A stretch of DNA of 64,000 bases from JANOMH01 sp031422295 (GCA_031422295.1 JANOQM010000035.1:1-64000); one strand, 5' to 3'. Counted from the stretch's first letter, positions 49,639 to 59,151 are shown. A program made the numbers and translations. The notes: generated by a model from the sequence alone, not told the origin.

Positions 49639-50470
49639 ACCCGTCCTTGCCGTCGATCTGGGCGGAACCGTCACGCGGGTGGGGCTCGTCCAGGGCGGCG
49701 CGGTGCTGTACCGCGCCGAAACACGGACCGACCGTGCCGCAGGTCCGCTGCAGTGGGTCAGTCAAATGGCGTCTTTGGCCAGACCTTTCGTCGGACGCTA
49801 TGGGCGCATCGGCGTTGCGGTGACGGGTCTGGTGCAGGGTGGTCAGTGGCGGGCGATGAACCCCGGTACCCTTGACTTGCCGCAGGGGTTTGACCTTGCC
49901 GGTGCCGTGCTGGCCAGTTTCGGGCAGGTTCCGGTGCTGGCTAATGATGCGCAGGCCGCTGCCTATGGCGAATGGCGTTTTGGGGCCGGGCAGGGAGCCG
50001 ACATGGTGTTCCTGACCATTTCGACCGGCATTGGCGGCGGCATCGTTGCGGGTGGGCGGCTGTTAACCGGGCGTTCGGGCCTTGCCGGGCATTTCGGGCA
50101 GATGCTGTCCTTGCCCGATGACGACGGTCTGGGCCGGTTCGAGGATGGAGCGTCAGGGCAATGGATCGCGGCGCAGTCCGGGGTCGCCGATGCGCGGGCG
50201 GTCTTTGCCTTGCCCGCGGCGGCCCTGGTGATTGACCGCTCTGCCGCCCGCATCGCCCGGCTGGCCAGCAACCTGCAACTGGCGCTGGACCCCGCCCGCA
50301 TCGTGATCGGCGGCGGCATCGGCCTTGCCCCCGGCTTTCTGCCCCGGATCGCAGCGCATCTGGATCACTTGCCTCATCTGACCCGCCCCACTCTAGTTCC
50401 CGCCGCCCTTGGCGCGGATGCGGGACTGATCGGAATTGCAGCCTTGACTGAAAACCACACCACCAACTGA
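49631..50470 (+). CDS. nanK: ROK-family sugar kinase (NanK-like), lacking the zinc motif
   Basis: A 279-residue ROK kinase: VLAVDLGGTVTRVGLVQGGA (ATP loop 1), VPVLANDAQAAAYGEWRFGA (catalytic Asp in NDAQ), FLTISTGIGGGIVAGGRLLT and RIVIGGGIGLAPGF. Position next to nanE indicates ManNAc phosphorylation at C6. The usual ROK zinc site CxCGxxGC is absent: after GHFGQMLSLP the sequence is DDDGLGRFEDGASG with no Cys. The start ATG at 49631 overlaps the nanE end; an upstream frame adds nine residues without a better signal. Confidence 0.85.
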   Translation: MAEPVLAVDLGGTVTRVGLVQGGAVLYRAETRTDRAAGPLQWVSQMASLARPFVGRYGRIGVAVTGLVQGGQWRAMNPGTLDLPQGFDLAGAVLASFGQVPVLANDAQAAAYGEWRFGAGQGADMVFLTISTGIGGGIVAGGRLLTGRSGLAGHFGQMLSLPDDDGLGRFEDGASGQWIAAQSGVADARAVFALPAAALVIDRSAARIARLASNLQLALDPARIVIGGGIGLAPGFLPRIAAHLDHLPHLTRPTLVPAALGADAGLIGIAALTENHTTN

Positions 50471-50481
50471 AAGGATGAGAC

Positions 50482-51780
50482 ATGAGATTTTTCAAAGCAA
50501 CGAGTGTAAGTCTGCTGGCGCTGATGGGCCAGAGCGCCCTTGCCGAAGTGACAGTTCTGGGCTGGCCGGGTGGCCCCGAGGAAACCGCGCTGCGCGCCGT
50601 GACCGAGATTTACAATGCGCAGGCCGATCTGGCCGATGACAACAAGGTCGAGCTGCTGTTCACCAGCCGTGACGGGTTTTTCGACAAGTTGCAGGTGGAC
50701 CTTGCCGCTGGCACCGATGCCTTCGACATCAACCTGATCGCCACCTATTCAATCGGCCGCTATGCCCCCTTCATGGAACCGATCACCCTGTCGGATCAGG
50801 CGGGTGCAGTGTTCGGCGATACGGTCCTGTCCACGATGCAATTCGACGGTGCCCAATATGGCGTGCCAACTGACCTGTCGCTGCATTTCCTGTATTATCG
50901 GCAGGATCTGATTGACGCCCTGATGGCCGATGACGCGGCAAAAGCCCGCTATGCCGAGATTTCGCTGGAGCATCTGGGTACCGCGATGGAACCCAAGGCC
51001 CCCGCCGACTGGATGTGGGAGGATTTCGTCGCCACCGCGCTGTATTTCAGCCAGTCGGTCAACCCCGACAGCCCAACCCGCTATGGCACCGTGATCCAGA
51101 TGAAGAACCTGCTGTTCAACATGATGGTGTTCCATTCCTGGCCGCGCAGCTATGGGGCTGACTGGACCGACGAGGCCGGGGCTGTGACCGTGGATAGCGA
51201 GGCTTACCGTACCGCGCTTGAGATGGCCAAGATGCTGTATGATCTGGGGGCCACCCCGCCCGACAGCACGTCCTATGAATATGCCGAAGCGAATGCTGCC
51301 TTTGCCGCAGGTCAGGTGGCCGCGATGATCCAGTGGAATGCCGCAGCGGGCGAATTGACCACGGCGCAACCCGCCACCGTCAGCATCGCCCCGCCTGCCG
51401 GACCCGAGGGCCGGTTCACCCATATCCACGGCCTTGGGCTGGGCCTGAATGCAGCGGCGGCGAACAAGGAGGGCGCGATTGCCTTTCTGCAGTGGCTGTC
51501 CACCGAGGAAGCGGCGTTGGCCTATGCCCGCGCCGGTGGTGCGCCGGGGCTTGCAGGCGATACCGTCGCCCAACTAGCGGCCGAGCGCCCGGATCTGGTG
51601 CAGGTCGGTGACTATGCCAGCACCTATGGCTTTGTGATGCGGGGGGCGACGTCAGCCAATGCCCTGTCGATCTATGAATTGCAGGCCAAGGAGTTTACCG
51701 GATTCTGGGCGGGCACGCAGGATCTGGACACGACGATGGCCAACACGGCGGCGGGCATGACCGAACTGCTGGCTGAATAA
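50482..51780 (+). CDS. Sugar-binding protein of ABC transporter (family 1)
   Basis: A 432-residue periplasmic protein. Signal peptide MRFFKATSVSLLALMGQSAL ending AEV; then VTVLGWPGGPEETALRAVTE, GTDAFDINLIATYSIGRYAP, LHFLYYRQDLIDAL, WMWEDFVATALYFSQS and FAAGQVAAMIQWNAAAGELT. It carries the typical two-lobe oligosaccharide/amino-sugar binder layout. AAAGGATG upstream is a good binding site. It is 11 bases after the kinase, and its likely cargo is the ManNAc-type sugar handled by NanK/NanE. Confidence 0.9.
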   Translation: MRFFKATSVSLLALMGQSALAEVTVLGWPGGPEETALRAVTEIYNAQADLADDNKVELLFTSRDGFFDKLQVDLAAGTDAFDINLIATYSIGRYAPFMEPITLSDQAGAVFGDTVLSTMQFDGAQYGVPTDLSLHFLYYRQDLIDALMADDAAKARYAEISLEHLGTAMEPKAPADWMWEDFVATALYFSQSVNPDSPTRYGTVIQMKNLLFNMMVFHSWPRSYGADWTDEAGAVTVDSEAYRTALEMAKMLYDLGATPPDSTSYEYAEANAAFAAGQVAAMIQWNAAAGELTTAQPATVSIAPPAGPEGRFTHIHGLGLGLNAAAANKEGAIAFLQWLSTEEAALAYARAGGAPGLAGDTVAQLAAERPDLVQVGDYASTYGFVMRGATSANALSIYELQAKEFTGFWAGTQDLDTTMANTAAGMTELLAE

Positions 51781-51827
51781 GACCAAAACCCGCGGTGGGT
51801 AACTGCCGGGGGCTTCAAAGGGGTGTG

Positions 51828-52688
51828 ATGCTGGTAGGCGCGGCATACAGGCGGCAGAATGCGGTGCTGGCAGCGCCGCTGGTGCTGTTCCTGCTGGCGC
51901 TGCTAGGCTTTCCTGCGGTGATGAGCCTGATCTACGCCGCCTCGAAAGCGGATTTCGAAACCCTGATGTCGCCGGAATTTATTGGTCTGGCGAATTTTTC
52001 CACCGTCCTCACCGATCCCGACTTCTGGCAAGCCGCGTGGTTTTCCACCCGATTTGCCGTTGTCACGACGTTGGCGGAATGCGGATTGGGGTTGGCGCTG
52101 GCCGTGTTCCTCGCCCCGCTGATCCGGCACCATGGCTGGATGGTGGCCGTCCTGATCGCGCCGATCATGGTCGCCCCCGCAATGATGGGGTTGATGTACC
52201 GGCTGGTATTACATGAATTCGTCGGGCCACTGCCGCATTACCTTTACGCAATCTTTGGCTCTGCGCCGTCCTTCCTCGGCGTACGCAACCTGTTTGCCAC
52301 CGTCGCAGTGATCGAGATTTTGCAGTGGACCCCTTTTGCCTTTCTGCTGTTCCTGACCGCCTACAACGCCCTGCCCGGTGACCTGCGCGAGGCGGCGGCG
52401 GTGGATGGCACAAGGCCTTGGCGGATGTTCTGGAAGATCGAATGGCCGCTGCTGTTGCCCACGGTTGGCATCGCGCTGTTTATCCGGTTCATTGACGGGT
52501 TCCGGGTGTTCGACAATATCTATGTGCTGGTCGGCCCCGGCCCCGGTGGTGTGACCACATCCATGTCGATCTATATCTACGAGGCGTTCTTTCGCGCAGG
52601 TGACATTGGCCGGGCGCTGGCGGCCGCGCTGATCCTGTTCGGCTTTGCCTTTGCAGCGGTCGCTTTGGCGCAGCGGTGGCAGCGATGA
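51828..52688 (+). CDS. Sugar ABC transporter permease (MalF/UgpA type)
   Basis: A 286-residue inner-membrane subunit from MLVGAAYRRQNAVLAAPLVL, with six helices. EAA loop ALPGDLREAAAVDGTRPWRM, then FWKIEWPLLLPTVGIALFI. AAGGGG lies just before the ATG; an upstream GTG 11 codons earlier has no signal. It overlaps the partner permease by four bases (ATGA). Confidence 0.9.
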   Translation: MLVGAAYRRQNAVLAAPLVLFLLALLGFPAVMSLIYAASKADFETLMSPEFIGLANFSTVLTDPDFWQAAWFSTRFAVVTTLAECGLGLALAVFLAPLIRHHGWMVAVLIAPIMVAPAMMGLMYRLVLHEFVGPLPHYLYAIFGSAPSFLGVRNLFATVAVIEILQWTPFAFLLFLTAYNALPGDLREAAAVDGTRPWRMFWKIEWPLLLPTVGIALFIRFIDGFRVFDNIYVLVGPGPGGVTTSMSIYIYEAFFRAGDIGRALAAALILFGFAFAAVALAQRWQR

Positions 52689-53506
52689 TCGGGGCCTTGC
52701 GCTGGCTGGTATTCGGTGTCGCGGCATTGATCCTGAACTTTCCCCTGCTGGCAACGCTGGCCACCGCGTTCAAAACTCCGGCCGAGATTACCGCCAACCC
52801 GGGCCTATGGGTCCAATCCCCGACGCTGGCCAATTTCCAGACTGTCCTGACGGTCAGCGACCGGCTGAACGTCTGGCAGCACCTAGGCAACTCCTTGGTG
52901 GCGTCGCTGATCGGGGCGATCCTGCCGATTGTGATCTGCTTTCCCGTTGCCTGGGGCATGGCGCGGCGCGGGGTGGGGGCGCGTGTACTGTTCCCGCTGG
53001 TCATCAACCTGCGCGCCATGCCGCTGGTGATCTTTGCCATCCCCCTTTACGTCATGTTCCGCGCGTTGGGCCTGCTCGATACCCAACTGGGGCTGGGCCT
53101 GATCCTGGCCATCGTCAACACGCCGCTGGCGCTGCTGCTGTTGCTTCAGGCGGTGCGCGACCTGCCGCTGGAACTGGAAGAGGCGGCGCGGATGGACGGG
53201 GCCGGGCTGGGCCGGATCCTTCTGCGGATCGTCCTGCCGCTGTGCCGCCCCGCGATCATCACCACCTTCGTGTTCGGCTTTATCACTGCCTGGAACGAGT
53301 TTCTGTTCGGCCTGATGCTGACCACCCGCGACGCTGTGCCGATGACGGTGGGGGCGTCGTTCTTTTTCGCGGCCAGCGGCGGCGGCGTGCAATGGGGTGT
53401 GGCCGCGGCGGTGATCGTGGTGGCCGCCTTGCCGCCGCTGCTGCTGGGACTGGTGCTGTACCGCCGGATCAGCGGGTCGATGGTGGCGGGGGCGGTCAAG
53501 GGATAG
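52685..53506 (+). CDS. Sugar ABC transporter permease (MalG/UgpE type)
   Basis: A 273-residue inner-membrane subunit from MIGALRWLVFGVAALILNFP. EAA loop DLPLELEEAARMDGAGLGRI, then LLRIVLPLCRPAIITTFVFG. The start overlaps the preceding stop (ATGA). It forms the membrane channel with the permease before it and ends just before the ATPase gene. Confidence 0.9.
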   Translation: MIGALRWLVFGVAALILNFPLLATLATAFKTPAEITANPGLWVQSPTLANFQTVLTVSDRLNVWQHLGNSLVASLIGAILPIVICFPVAWGMARRGVGARVLFPLVINLRAMPLVIFAIPLYVMFRALGLLDTQLGLGLILAIVNTPLALLLLLQAVRDLPLELEEAARMDGAGLGRILLRIVLPLCRPAIITTFVFGFITAWNEFLFGLMLTTRDAVPMTVGASFFFAASGGGVQWGVAAAVIVVAALPPLLLGLVLYRRISGSMVAGAVKG

Positions 53507-53509
53507 GTG

Positions 53510-54523
53510 ATGGCAGTCATTGAACTGAACGGTGTGGGCAAGACGTTTGCGGGGACCGAAGTGATCCGGGATGTGTCACTGCGAATCGAGGATGGTGAGT
53601 TCTGCGTGTTTGTCGGCCCTTCGGGTTGCGGGAAATCCACTTTGCTGCGCCTGATTGCCGGGCTGGAGGATGTGACGGCGGGCCGGATAGTAATCGGCGG
53701 GCGGGATGTCACTGCGCTGGAACCTTACGCCCGTGGCTTGTCGATGGTGTTTCAAAGCTATGCTCTGTATCCGCACATGACGGTGCGCGACAACATCGCC
53801 TTTGCCCTGCGCACCGCCCGGTTGCCCGAGAAAGAGGTCGCAGCAAAAGTGGCCGAGGCGGCGCGGATGCTGCAACTGGACGCCTACCTTGACCGAAAGC
53901 CGGCCGCATTGTCAGGCGGGCAACGACAAAGGGTCGCCATTGGCCGGGCCATCGTGCGCCAGCCACAGGCGTTTTTGTTTGATGAACCGCTGTCCAACCT
54001 GGATGCTGCCCTTCGGTCTGATACCAGACACGAGATTGCGCGTCTGCACCGCCAACTGGCCGCCACAATGATTTATGTCACCCACGATCAGGTCGAGGCG
54101 ATGACATTGGCAGACCGGATCGTTGTGCTGCAGGCCGGGCAAATCATGCAAGTGGGCACGCCCCGTGATCTGTATGAACGGCCCGCCAACCTGTTCGTGG
54201 CACAATTCATCGGCAGCCCCCGGATGAACCTGATCCCGGGGAATGCTATCGGCGAAGAGACTGCCCAGATTGGCGTGCGGCCGGAACATCTGCGCATAGT
54301 CCCGTCCGGTACGGGCCGGATCAAAGGCCGGGTCGAGTTTGCGGAATACCTTGGGGCTGATGCAAATGTCATACTAGATTGTGGCGCAGCAGGCCGGTTA
54401 TCCATGCGTCTGTCCGGGCAGGCGTTGCCCGGGGAAAAGGCAGTCATTGATCTGGATTGGAATACCGATCTGACTCATCGCTTTGACACTGCGGGTCTGC
54501 GCATACTATCGGTCAAAACATGA
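53510..54523 (+). CDS. Sugar ABC transporter ATP-binding protein (UgpC/MalK type)
   Basis: A 337-residue ATPase. Walker A GPSGCGKST, Q-loop VFQSYALYPHMT, signature LSGGQRQRVAIGRA, Walker B AFLFDEPLSNLD, switch VTHDQVEAM and C-terminal TOBE part with IGVRPEHLRI. Closes the GntR-nanE-nanK-ABC unit. A GTG directly upstream is an alternative start. A GC-rich inverted repeat with a T-run just after the stop may terminate the unit. Confidence 0.92.
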   Translation: MAVIELNGVGKTFAGTEVIRDVSLRIEDGEFCVFVGPSGCGKSTLLRLIAGLEDVTAGRIVIGGRDVTALEPYARGLSMVFQSYALYPHMTVRDNIAFALRTARLPEKEVAAKVAEAARMLQLDAYLDRKPAALSGGQRQRVAIGRAIVRQPQAFLFDEPLSNLDAALRSDTRHEIARLHRQLAATMIYVTHDQVEAMTLADRIVVLQAGQIMQVGTPRDLYERPANLFVAQFIGSPRMNLIPGNAIGEETAQIGVRPEHLRIVPSGTGRIKGRVEFAEYLGADANVILDCGAAGRLSMRLSGQALPGEKAVIDLDWNTDLTHRFDTAGLRILSVKT

Positions 54524-54739
54524 CCGGCCGCAGTTTTTTGTGTATAATTTCTGTGCGGCCGCGCAGCCGGTTAGCTGAAATTGGTCCAAGAGCTTGCTGT
54601 TGACGATCTCCGTTGACGAACCGGTAATCTGCAGGGAAACATAAGCTTCGGGCCGCTTGATGGTCAGTGCAGGGGTGGGCGAGGAAAGTTTGGACAGGCT
54701 GGGAAATTGGACAACAAGGGCGGGATTGGTGGGCAGAAA
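54524..54739. other. Intergenic interval between the two transporter operons
   Basis: About 215 bases. Near the start, GGCCGCA and TGCGGCC arms flank a T-rich loop (54529-54564), a possible weak terminator. The loop also includes GTATAAT, and a TTGACG lies near 54599. One of these regions should hold the promoter of the peptide-type transporter operon. No gene is supported; a minus-strand frame over this stretch has no motif. Confidence 0.35.
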
Positions 54740-55618
54740 ATGAACCTGGTGGCAAAGGTCGCCAAACCGCACAGTGTCCTGTCGCGACTGTTACAGCGCA
54801 GACTAGCAGTGATTGGCCTTGTGTTGATCCTATTGGTGGTGCTGGGCGCGGTTTTTGCTCCGTTTCTGGTAGGGTATGCGCCAAACGAGCAGTTGTTCGA
54901 CGGGCTGACAATCGAGGGCGCGCCGATGCCGCCCGGCGGGGATTACATGCTAGGCACCGACCTGTTGGGCCGCGATTTGTGGTCGCGCATTCTGTATGGT
55001 GCGCGCACCTCCTTGATGATCGGGATCGTGGCCAATGGGCTCGCGCTGACCATCGGCACTATCGTCGGGATCACCGCCGGTTATTTCCGGGGCTGGATCG
55101 GGGCCGCGCTGATGCGCTTTACCGATCTGATGATGGCATTTCCGGCCTTGCTGCTGGCGATCTGTCTGGCGGCGATTTTCCAGCCGTCGCTGTGGATCGT
55201 GGCTTTGGTGATTGCGCTGGTGAACTGGGTGCAGACGGCGCGGGTGATTTATGCCGAAACTTCGGCGCTGGCGACACGGGATTTCGTGGCCGCCGCCCGG
55301 ACCTTGGGTGCAGGGCATGGCCGTATTCTGTGGGTGCATATCCTGCCGCACCTTTTGCCCACGATCATTGTCTGGGGGACGCTGGGGATTTCGACCACTG
55401 TTCTGCTTGAGGCGACGCTGAGTTTTCTGGGCATCGGGGTGCAGCCGCCAACACCCAGCTGGGGCAATATCATCTTTGAAAACCAGACCTATTTTCAGGC
55501 CGCCCCCTGGCTGGTGTTCTTTCCCGGGCTGGCGATCCTGCTGCTGGCGCTGGCGTTCAATCTGGTGGGCGATGCGCTGCGCGATGTGCTGGACCCGTTG
55601 CAGCGGGGGCGGGGCTGA
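54740..55618 (+). CDS. Peptide/nickel-type ABC transporter permease (DppC type)
   Basis: A 292-residue inner-membrane subunit. N-terminal helix LAVIGLVLILLVVLGAVFAP, the LLGTDLLGRDLWSRILYGAR signature of DppC/OppC proteins, and EAA-type loop DFVAAARTLGAGHGRILWVH, then ILPHLLPTIIVWGTLGIS. It is the first gene of the unit here, unlike most dpp operons, where the binding protein comes first. Overlaps the DppB-type gene (TGATG). Confidence 0.9.
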   Translation: MNLVAKVAKPHSVLSRLLQRRLAVIGLVLILLVVLGAVFAPFLVGYAPNEQLFDGLTIEGAPMPPGGDYMLGTDLLGRDLWSRILYGARTSLMIGIVANGLALTIGTIVGITAGYFRGWIGAALMRFTDLMMAFPALLLAICLAAIFQPSLWIVALVIALVNWVQTARVIYAETSALATRDFVAAARTLGAGHGRILWVHILPHLLPTIIVWGTLGISTTVLLEATLSFLGIGVQPPTPSWGNIIFENQTYFQAAPWLVFFPGLAILLLALAFNLVGDALRDVLDPLQRGRG

Positions 55619-56538
55619 TGCTGGCCTATCTTGCCCGCCGATTGCTGGCATCCGCACTGATCCTGCTCGGGGTCAGTTTCATCACCTATTTCCTGCTGTT
55701 CGTCCTGCCCGCCGATCCGGTGCGCCAGATTGCGGGCCGGTCGGCCACCGCCGAAACCGTGCAGAATATCCGTGAACAATTGGGCCTCGATCAGCCGTTT
55801 GTCGTGCAATATGCCCGCTATCTGGGCAACCTGGTGCAGGGCGATCTGGGGCGGTCGTATCTGCAACGGACGCAAGTTTCGGAATTGATCTGGTCGCGCC
55901 TGCCCGCGACGTTGCTGTTGATGCTGGGGTCGATTGTCGCCGAGTTGGTGATCGGGCTGAGCATGGGGGTCATCGCCGCGCTGCGCCGCAATTCAGGCAC
56001 CGACCAGACCCTGATGATTGCCAGTTTCGTCGGCGTATCCGCCCCGCAATTCGTGGTGGGGCTGTTGCTGCTGTATATCTTTGCGGTGCAGTTGCAGTGG
56101 TTTCCCATCGGCGGCTATGGCACATTCGCGCATCTGGTCTTGCCATCCCTGACCATGGGGATATTGGGCGCGGGTTGGTATGCGCGGATGATGCGCTCCT
56201 CGATGATCGAGGTCATGCAGGCCGATTTCATCCGCACGGCGCGGGCCAAGGGGATCGGGCGAGCCAGGGTCATCCTGCGCCATGCCCTGCCCAATGCGAT
56301 TCTGCCGATCATCGCGATGATCGGGATCGACATCGGCATCTTCATGGGCGGGATCGTGGTTGTGGAATCCGTTTTCGGCTGGCCCGGCATTGGGCAACTG
56401 GCCTGGCAGGCGATCCAGCGCGTTGATATTCCGATCATCATGGGGGTGACGCTGGTCTCGGCTGTCGCTATCGTTCTGGGCAATCTGCTGGCCGATCTGG
56501 TGGCACCCTTGATCGACCCGCGCATCAAATTACGTTGA
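55618..56538 (+). CDS. Peptide/nickel-type ABC transporter permease (DppB type)
   Basis: A 306-residue inner-membrane subunit. N-terminal YLARRLLASALILLGVSFIT, PADPVRQIAGRSATAETVQN and IREQLGLDQPFVVQYARYLG, then LVQGDLGRSYLQRTQVSELI are hallmarks of DppB/OppB. EAA loop DFIRTARAKGIGRARVILRH, then ALPNAILPIIAMIGID. Functions with the DppC-type subunit. Confidence 0.92.
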   Translation: MLAYLARRLLASALILLGVSFITYFLLFVLPADPVRQIAGRSATAETVQNIREQLGLDQPFVVQYARYLGNLVQGDLGRSYLQRTQVSELIWSRLPATLLLMLGSIVAELVIGLSMGVIAALRRNSGTDQTLMIASFVGVSAPQFVVGLLLLYIFAVQLQWFPIGGYGTFAHLVLPSLTMGILGAGWYARMMRSSMIEVMQADFIRTARAKGIGRARVILRHALPNAILPIIAMIGIDIGIFMGGIVVVESVFGWPGIGQLAWQAIQRVDIPIIMGVTLVSAVAIVLGNLLADLVAPLIDPRIKLR

Positions 56539-56567
56539 AAATCAAACCACTGACATGGAGAGTGACA

Positions 56568-58187
56568 ATGAAAAGACTGCTTGCAACCACCGCCCTGACC
56601 CTTGCTTTGGCCCTGCCCGCGCTGGCGCAGGAAACCCTTGACCCCAACGCCACCCCCGGCGGGTCGATTGTGGTGACCTACAAGGATGACGTGGCCACGC
56701 TGGACCCTGCCATTGGCTATGACTGGCAGAACTGGTCGATGATCAAGTCGCTGTATGACGGGCTGATGGATTATGAACCGGGCACCACGACGCTGCGCCC
56801 CGGTCTGGCCGAAAGCTATGAACTGTCCGCCGATGGACTGACCTATACGTTTCATCTGCGCCCCGGTGTGCTGTTCAGCAATGGGCGCGAAATGGTGGCC
56901 GATGATGTGCTGTATTCGCTGAACCGCGTCACCACCCCCGCCACCCAATCCCCCGCCGCCGGGTTCTTTGGCTCTATCGCCGGATTTGCCGGGATGATGG
57001 ACGGCAGCGCCACTTCGCTGTCCGGCATTACCGTGGTGGACCCGCTGACCGTGCAGATCACCCTGTCCCGCCCCGATGCGACGTTCCTGCATGTCATGGC
57101 GCTGAACTTTGCCAGCGTTGTCGCGCGTGAGGGGGTCGAGGCGGCGGGTGAGGATTTCGGCAAAATGCCGATGGGGACCGGGGCCTATACTTTGGCCGAA
57201 TGGACGATTGGCCAGCGGCTGGTGTTCGCCAAGAACCCGAATTACTGGCGCGAAGGGTTGCCTTACCTGGACCAGATCACATTCGAGGTTGGTCAGGAAC
57301 CCATCGTTGCTCTGCTGCGTCTGCAAAGCGGCGAAGTTGATGTGCCCGGCGATGGCATCCCGCCCGCCAAGTTTACCGAAGTCATGGCTGATCCGGTTCA
57401 GGCCGCCGAAGTGGTGGTCGGCGGGCAATTGCACACGGGGTATATCACTCTGAACGTCGGCATGGCCCCGTTTGACAATGTGGCGGTGCGTCAGGCCGTG
57501 AACATGGCGATCAACAAGGACCGGATCGTGCAGATCATCAATGGCCGCGCCGTGCCCGCGACCCAGCCGCTGCCGCCGTCGATGCCGGGCTATACCCCGG
57601 ACTACGCGGGCTATGCCTATGATCCCGCCGCCGCCAAGGCGATGCTGGCCGAAGCTGGCTTTCCCGATGGGTTCGAAACGGAGTTGTTCGTGATGAACAC
57701 CGATCCCAACCCGCGGATTGCCCAAGCCATTCAGCAGGATTTGGCCGAGATCGGGATTACCGCCACTATCCAATCCCTTGCAGCGGCCAATGTGATCGAG
57801 GCGGGCGGTGCTGGCACGGCTCCAATGATCTGGTCCGGCGGCATGGGCTGGATCGCCGACTTCCCCGATCCGTCCAACTTTTACGGTCCCATTTTGGGCT
57901 GCGCGGGTGCGGCAGAGGGCGGCTGGAACTGGTCCAAATATTGCAACGCCGATCTGGACGCGATGGCGATGCAGGCCGACAGCATGACCGACCCCGCCAT
58001 GGTCGCCGACCGGATGGCGTTGTGGTCCACGATCTACACCAAGGTGATGGAGGATGCGCCCTGGGTGCCTGTGTTCAACGAACAGCGCTACACGATGCGG
58101 TCGCCCCGGATGGGCGGCGATGATGCGTTGTATGTTGATCCGGTGTCGATCCCGGTCAATTACGACTACGTCTATGTGACCGAGTAA
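56568..58187 (+). CDS. Peptide/nickel-type ABC transporter substrate-binding protein (family 5)
   Basis: A 539-residue periplasmic protein. Signal peptide MKRLLATTALTLALALPALA; then GGSIVVTYKDDVATLDPAIG, the SBP_bac_5 opening, PGLAESYELSADGLTYTFHL, RPGVLFSNGREMVADDVLYS and TGAYTLAEW. GGAGA eight bases before ATG sets the start. The downstream amidase suggests an amide-bearing ligand rather than a peptide. It ends four bases before the amidase gene. Confidence 0.92.
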   Translation: MKRLLATTALTLALALPALAQETLDPNATPGGSIVVTYKDDVATLDPAIGYDWQNWSMIKSLYDGLMDYEPGTTTLRPGLAESYELSADGLTYTFHLRPGVLFSNGREMVADDVLYSLNRVTTPATQSPAAGFFGSIAGFAGMMDGSATSLSGITVVDPLTVQITLSRPDATFLHVMALNFASVVAREGVEAAGEDFGKMPMGTGAYTLAEWTIGQRLVFAKNPNYWREGLPYLDQITFEVGQEPIVALLRLQSGEVDVPGDGIPPAKFTEVMADPVQAAEVVVGGQLHTGYITLNVGMAPFDNVAVRQAVNMAINKDRIVQIINGRAVPATQPLPPSMPGYTPDYAGYAYDPAAAKAMLAEAGFPDGFETELFVMNTDPNPRIAQAIQQDLAEIGITATIQSLAAANVIEAGGAGTAPMIWSGGMGWIADFPDPSNFYGPILGCAGAAEGGWNWSKYCNADLDAMAMQADSMTDPAMVADRMALWSTIYTKVMEDAPWVPVFNEQRYTMRSPRMGGDDALYVDPVSIPVNYDYVYVTE

Positions 58188-58191
58188 CCCC

Positions 58192-59151
58192 ATGTGCAAA
58201 GCCTGTGATTACACCATTCACGGGGCTCAACACCATTTCGGCTGGGACAATGTCAATGTCCCGGCCGAACGGGTCGCCCCCGGATCAACGATCCTGTTTC
58301 ACTGCCACGATTCCTCGGCGGGCCAGCTTGGCCCGTCGTCGACCCTCGCCGATGTAACAGCCTTGGATTTCGGCAAAATCAACCCGGTGTCCGGCCCGAT
58401 CTATATCGAAGGCGCGGAACCCGGCGATGCGGTCAAGGTGACGATTGACAGTTTCGCGCCGCGACAGGTCAACGGGGCTGGCTGGGGCTGGACCGCCAAT
58501 ATCCCCGGCTTTGGTCTGTTGGCCGATCAGTTCACCGACCCAGCGCTGCATGTCTGGAAATATGACGTGGGCACGATGGCCCGCGCCATGTTCGGAACCC
58601 ATGGCGCGGTCCCGCTGAAACCATTCGCTGGCACCATCGGCAACGCCCCCGCCGCCCCCGGCCTGCACTCCATCGTCCCGCCGCGCCGGGTGGGCGGAAA
58701 CCTCGATATCCGGGATTTATCTGCCGGAACAGTGCTGTATCTGCCTGTGGAGGTCGCGGGTGCGTTGTTCAGTGTCGGTGACACCCATGCGGCACAGGGG
58801 GATGGAGAGGTTTGCGGCACAGCGATTGAATCGCCGATGGATGTGGTGCTGACTCTCGATCTGGTCAAAGCGGCGCATCTGAAAACGCCACGCTTCACCA
58901 CCGCTGGCCCGGTGACATCGCATCTGGATGCCAAGGGGTACGAGGCGACCACGGGCATCGGCCCTGATCTGATGACCGCGTCCCGCGATGCCGTGGCCAA
59001 CATGATCGACTTTCTGTGTGCCACGCGGGGCCTCGCTGCGGTCGATGCCTATATGCTGTGTTCGGTCTGCGGCGATTTGCGGATATCCGAAGTGGTGGAT
59101 ATGCCCAATTGGGTGGTCAGTTTCTATTTCCCGCGTTGCGTCTTTGAATGA
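58192..59151 (+). CDS. Acetamidase/formamidase family amidohydrolase
   Basis: A 319-residue cytoplasmic enzyme of the FmdA/AmdA family: IHGAQHHFGWDNVNVPAERV, SGPIYIEGAEPGDAVKVTID, GTIGNAPAAPGLHSIVPPRR, GGNLDIRDLSAGTVLYLPVE, GALFSVGDTHAAQGDGEVCG and TTGIGPDLMTASRDAV. These hydrolyse small amides to acid and ammonia. Between the binding protein (four-base gap) and ATPase (four-base overlap) of one transporter it probably deaminates the imported compound. Confidence 0.9.
   Translation: MCKACDYTIHGAQHHFGWDNVNVPAERVAPGSTILFHCHDSSAGQLGPSSTLADVTALDFGKINPVSGPIYIEGAEPGDAVKVTIDSFAPRQVNGAGWGWTANIPGFGLLADQFTDPALHVWKYDVGTMARAMFGTHGAVPLKPFAGTIGNAPAAPGLHSIVPPRRVGGNLDIRDLSAGTVLYLPVEVAGALFSVGDTHAAQGDGEVCGTAIESPMDVVLTLDLVKAAHLKTPRFTTAGPVTSHLDAKGYEATTGIGPDLMTASRDAVANMIDFLCATRGLAAVDAYMLCSVCGDLRISEVVDMPNWVVSFYFPRCVFE

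Noticed and set aside
54524..54739. Possible regulator gene fragment on the minus strand (TIKRPEAYVSLQITGSSTEI)
   Set aside because: No helix-turn-helix or start signal is visible, and the frame is short; treated as intergenic.
56115..58199. Very long open frame (about 694 codons) on the minus strand, antisense to the peptide-binding protein and DppB-type permease
   Set aside because: His/Arg/Gly-rich translation without domains; the plus strand carries complete, motif-confirmed genes with signals. It is a GC-rich third-position shadow.
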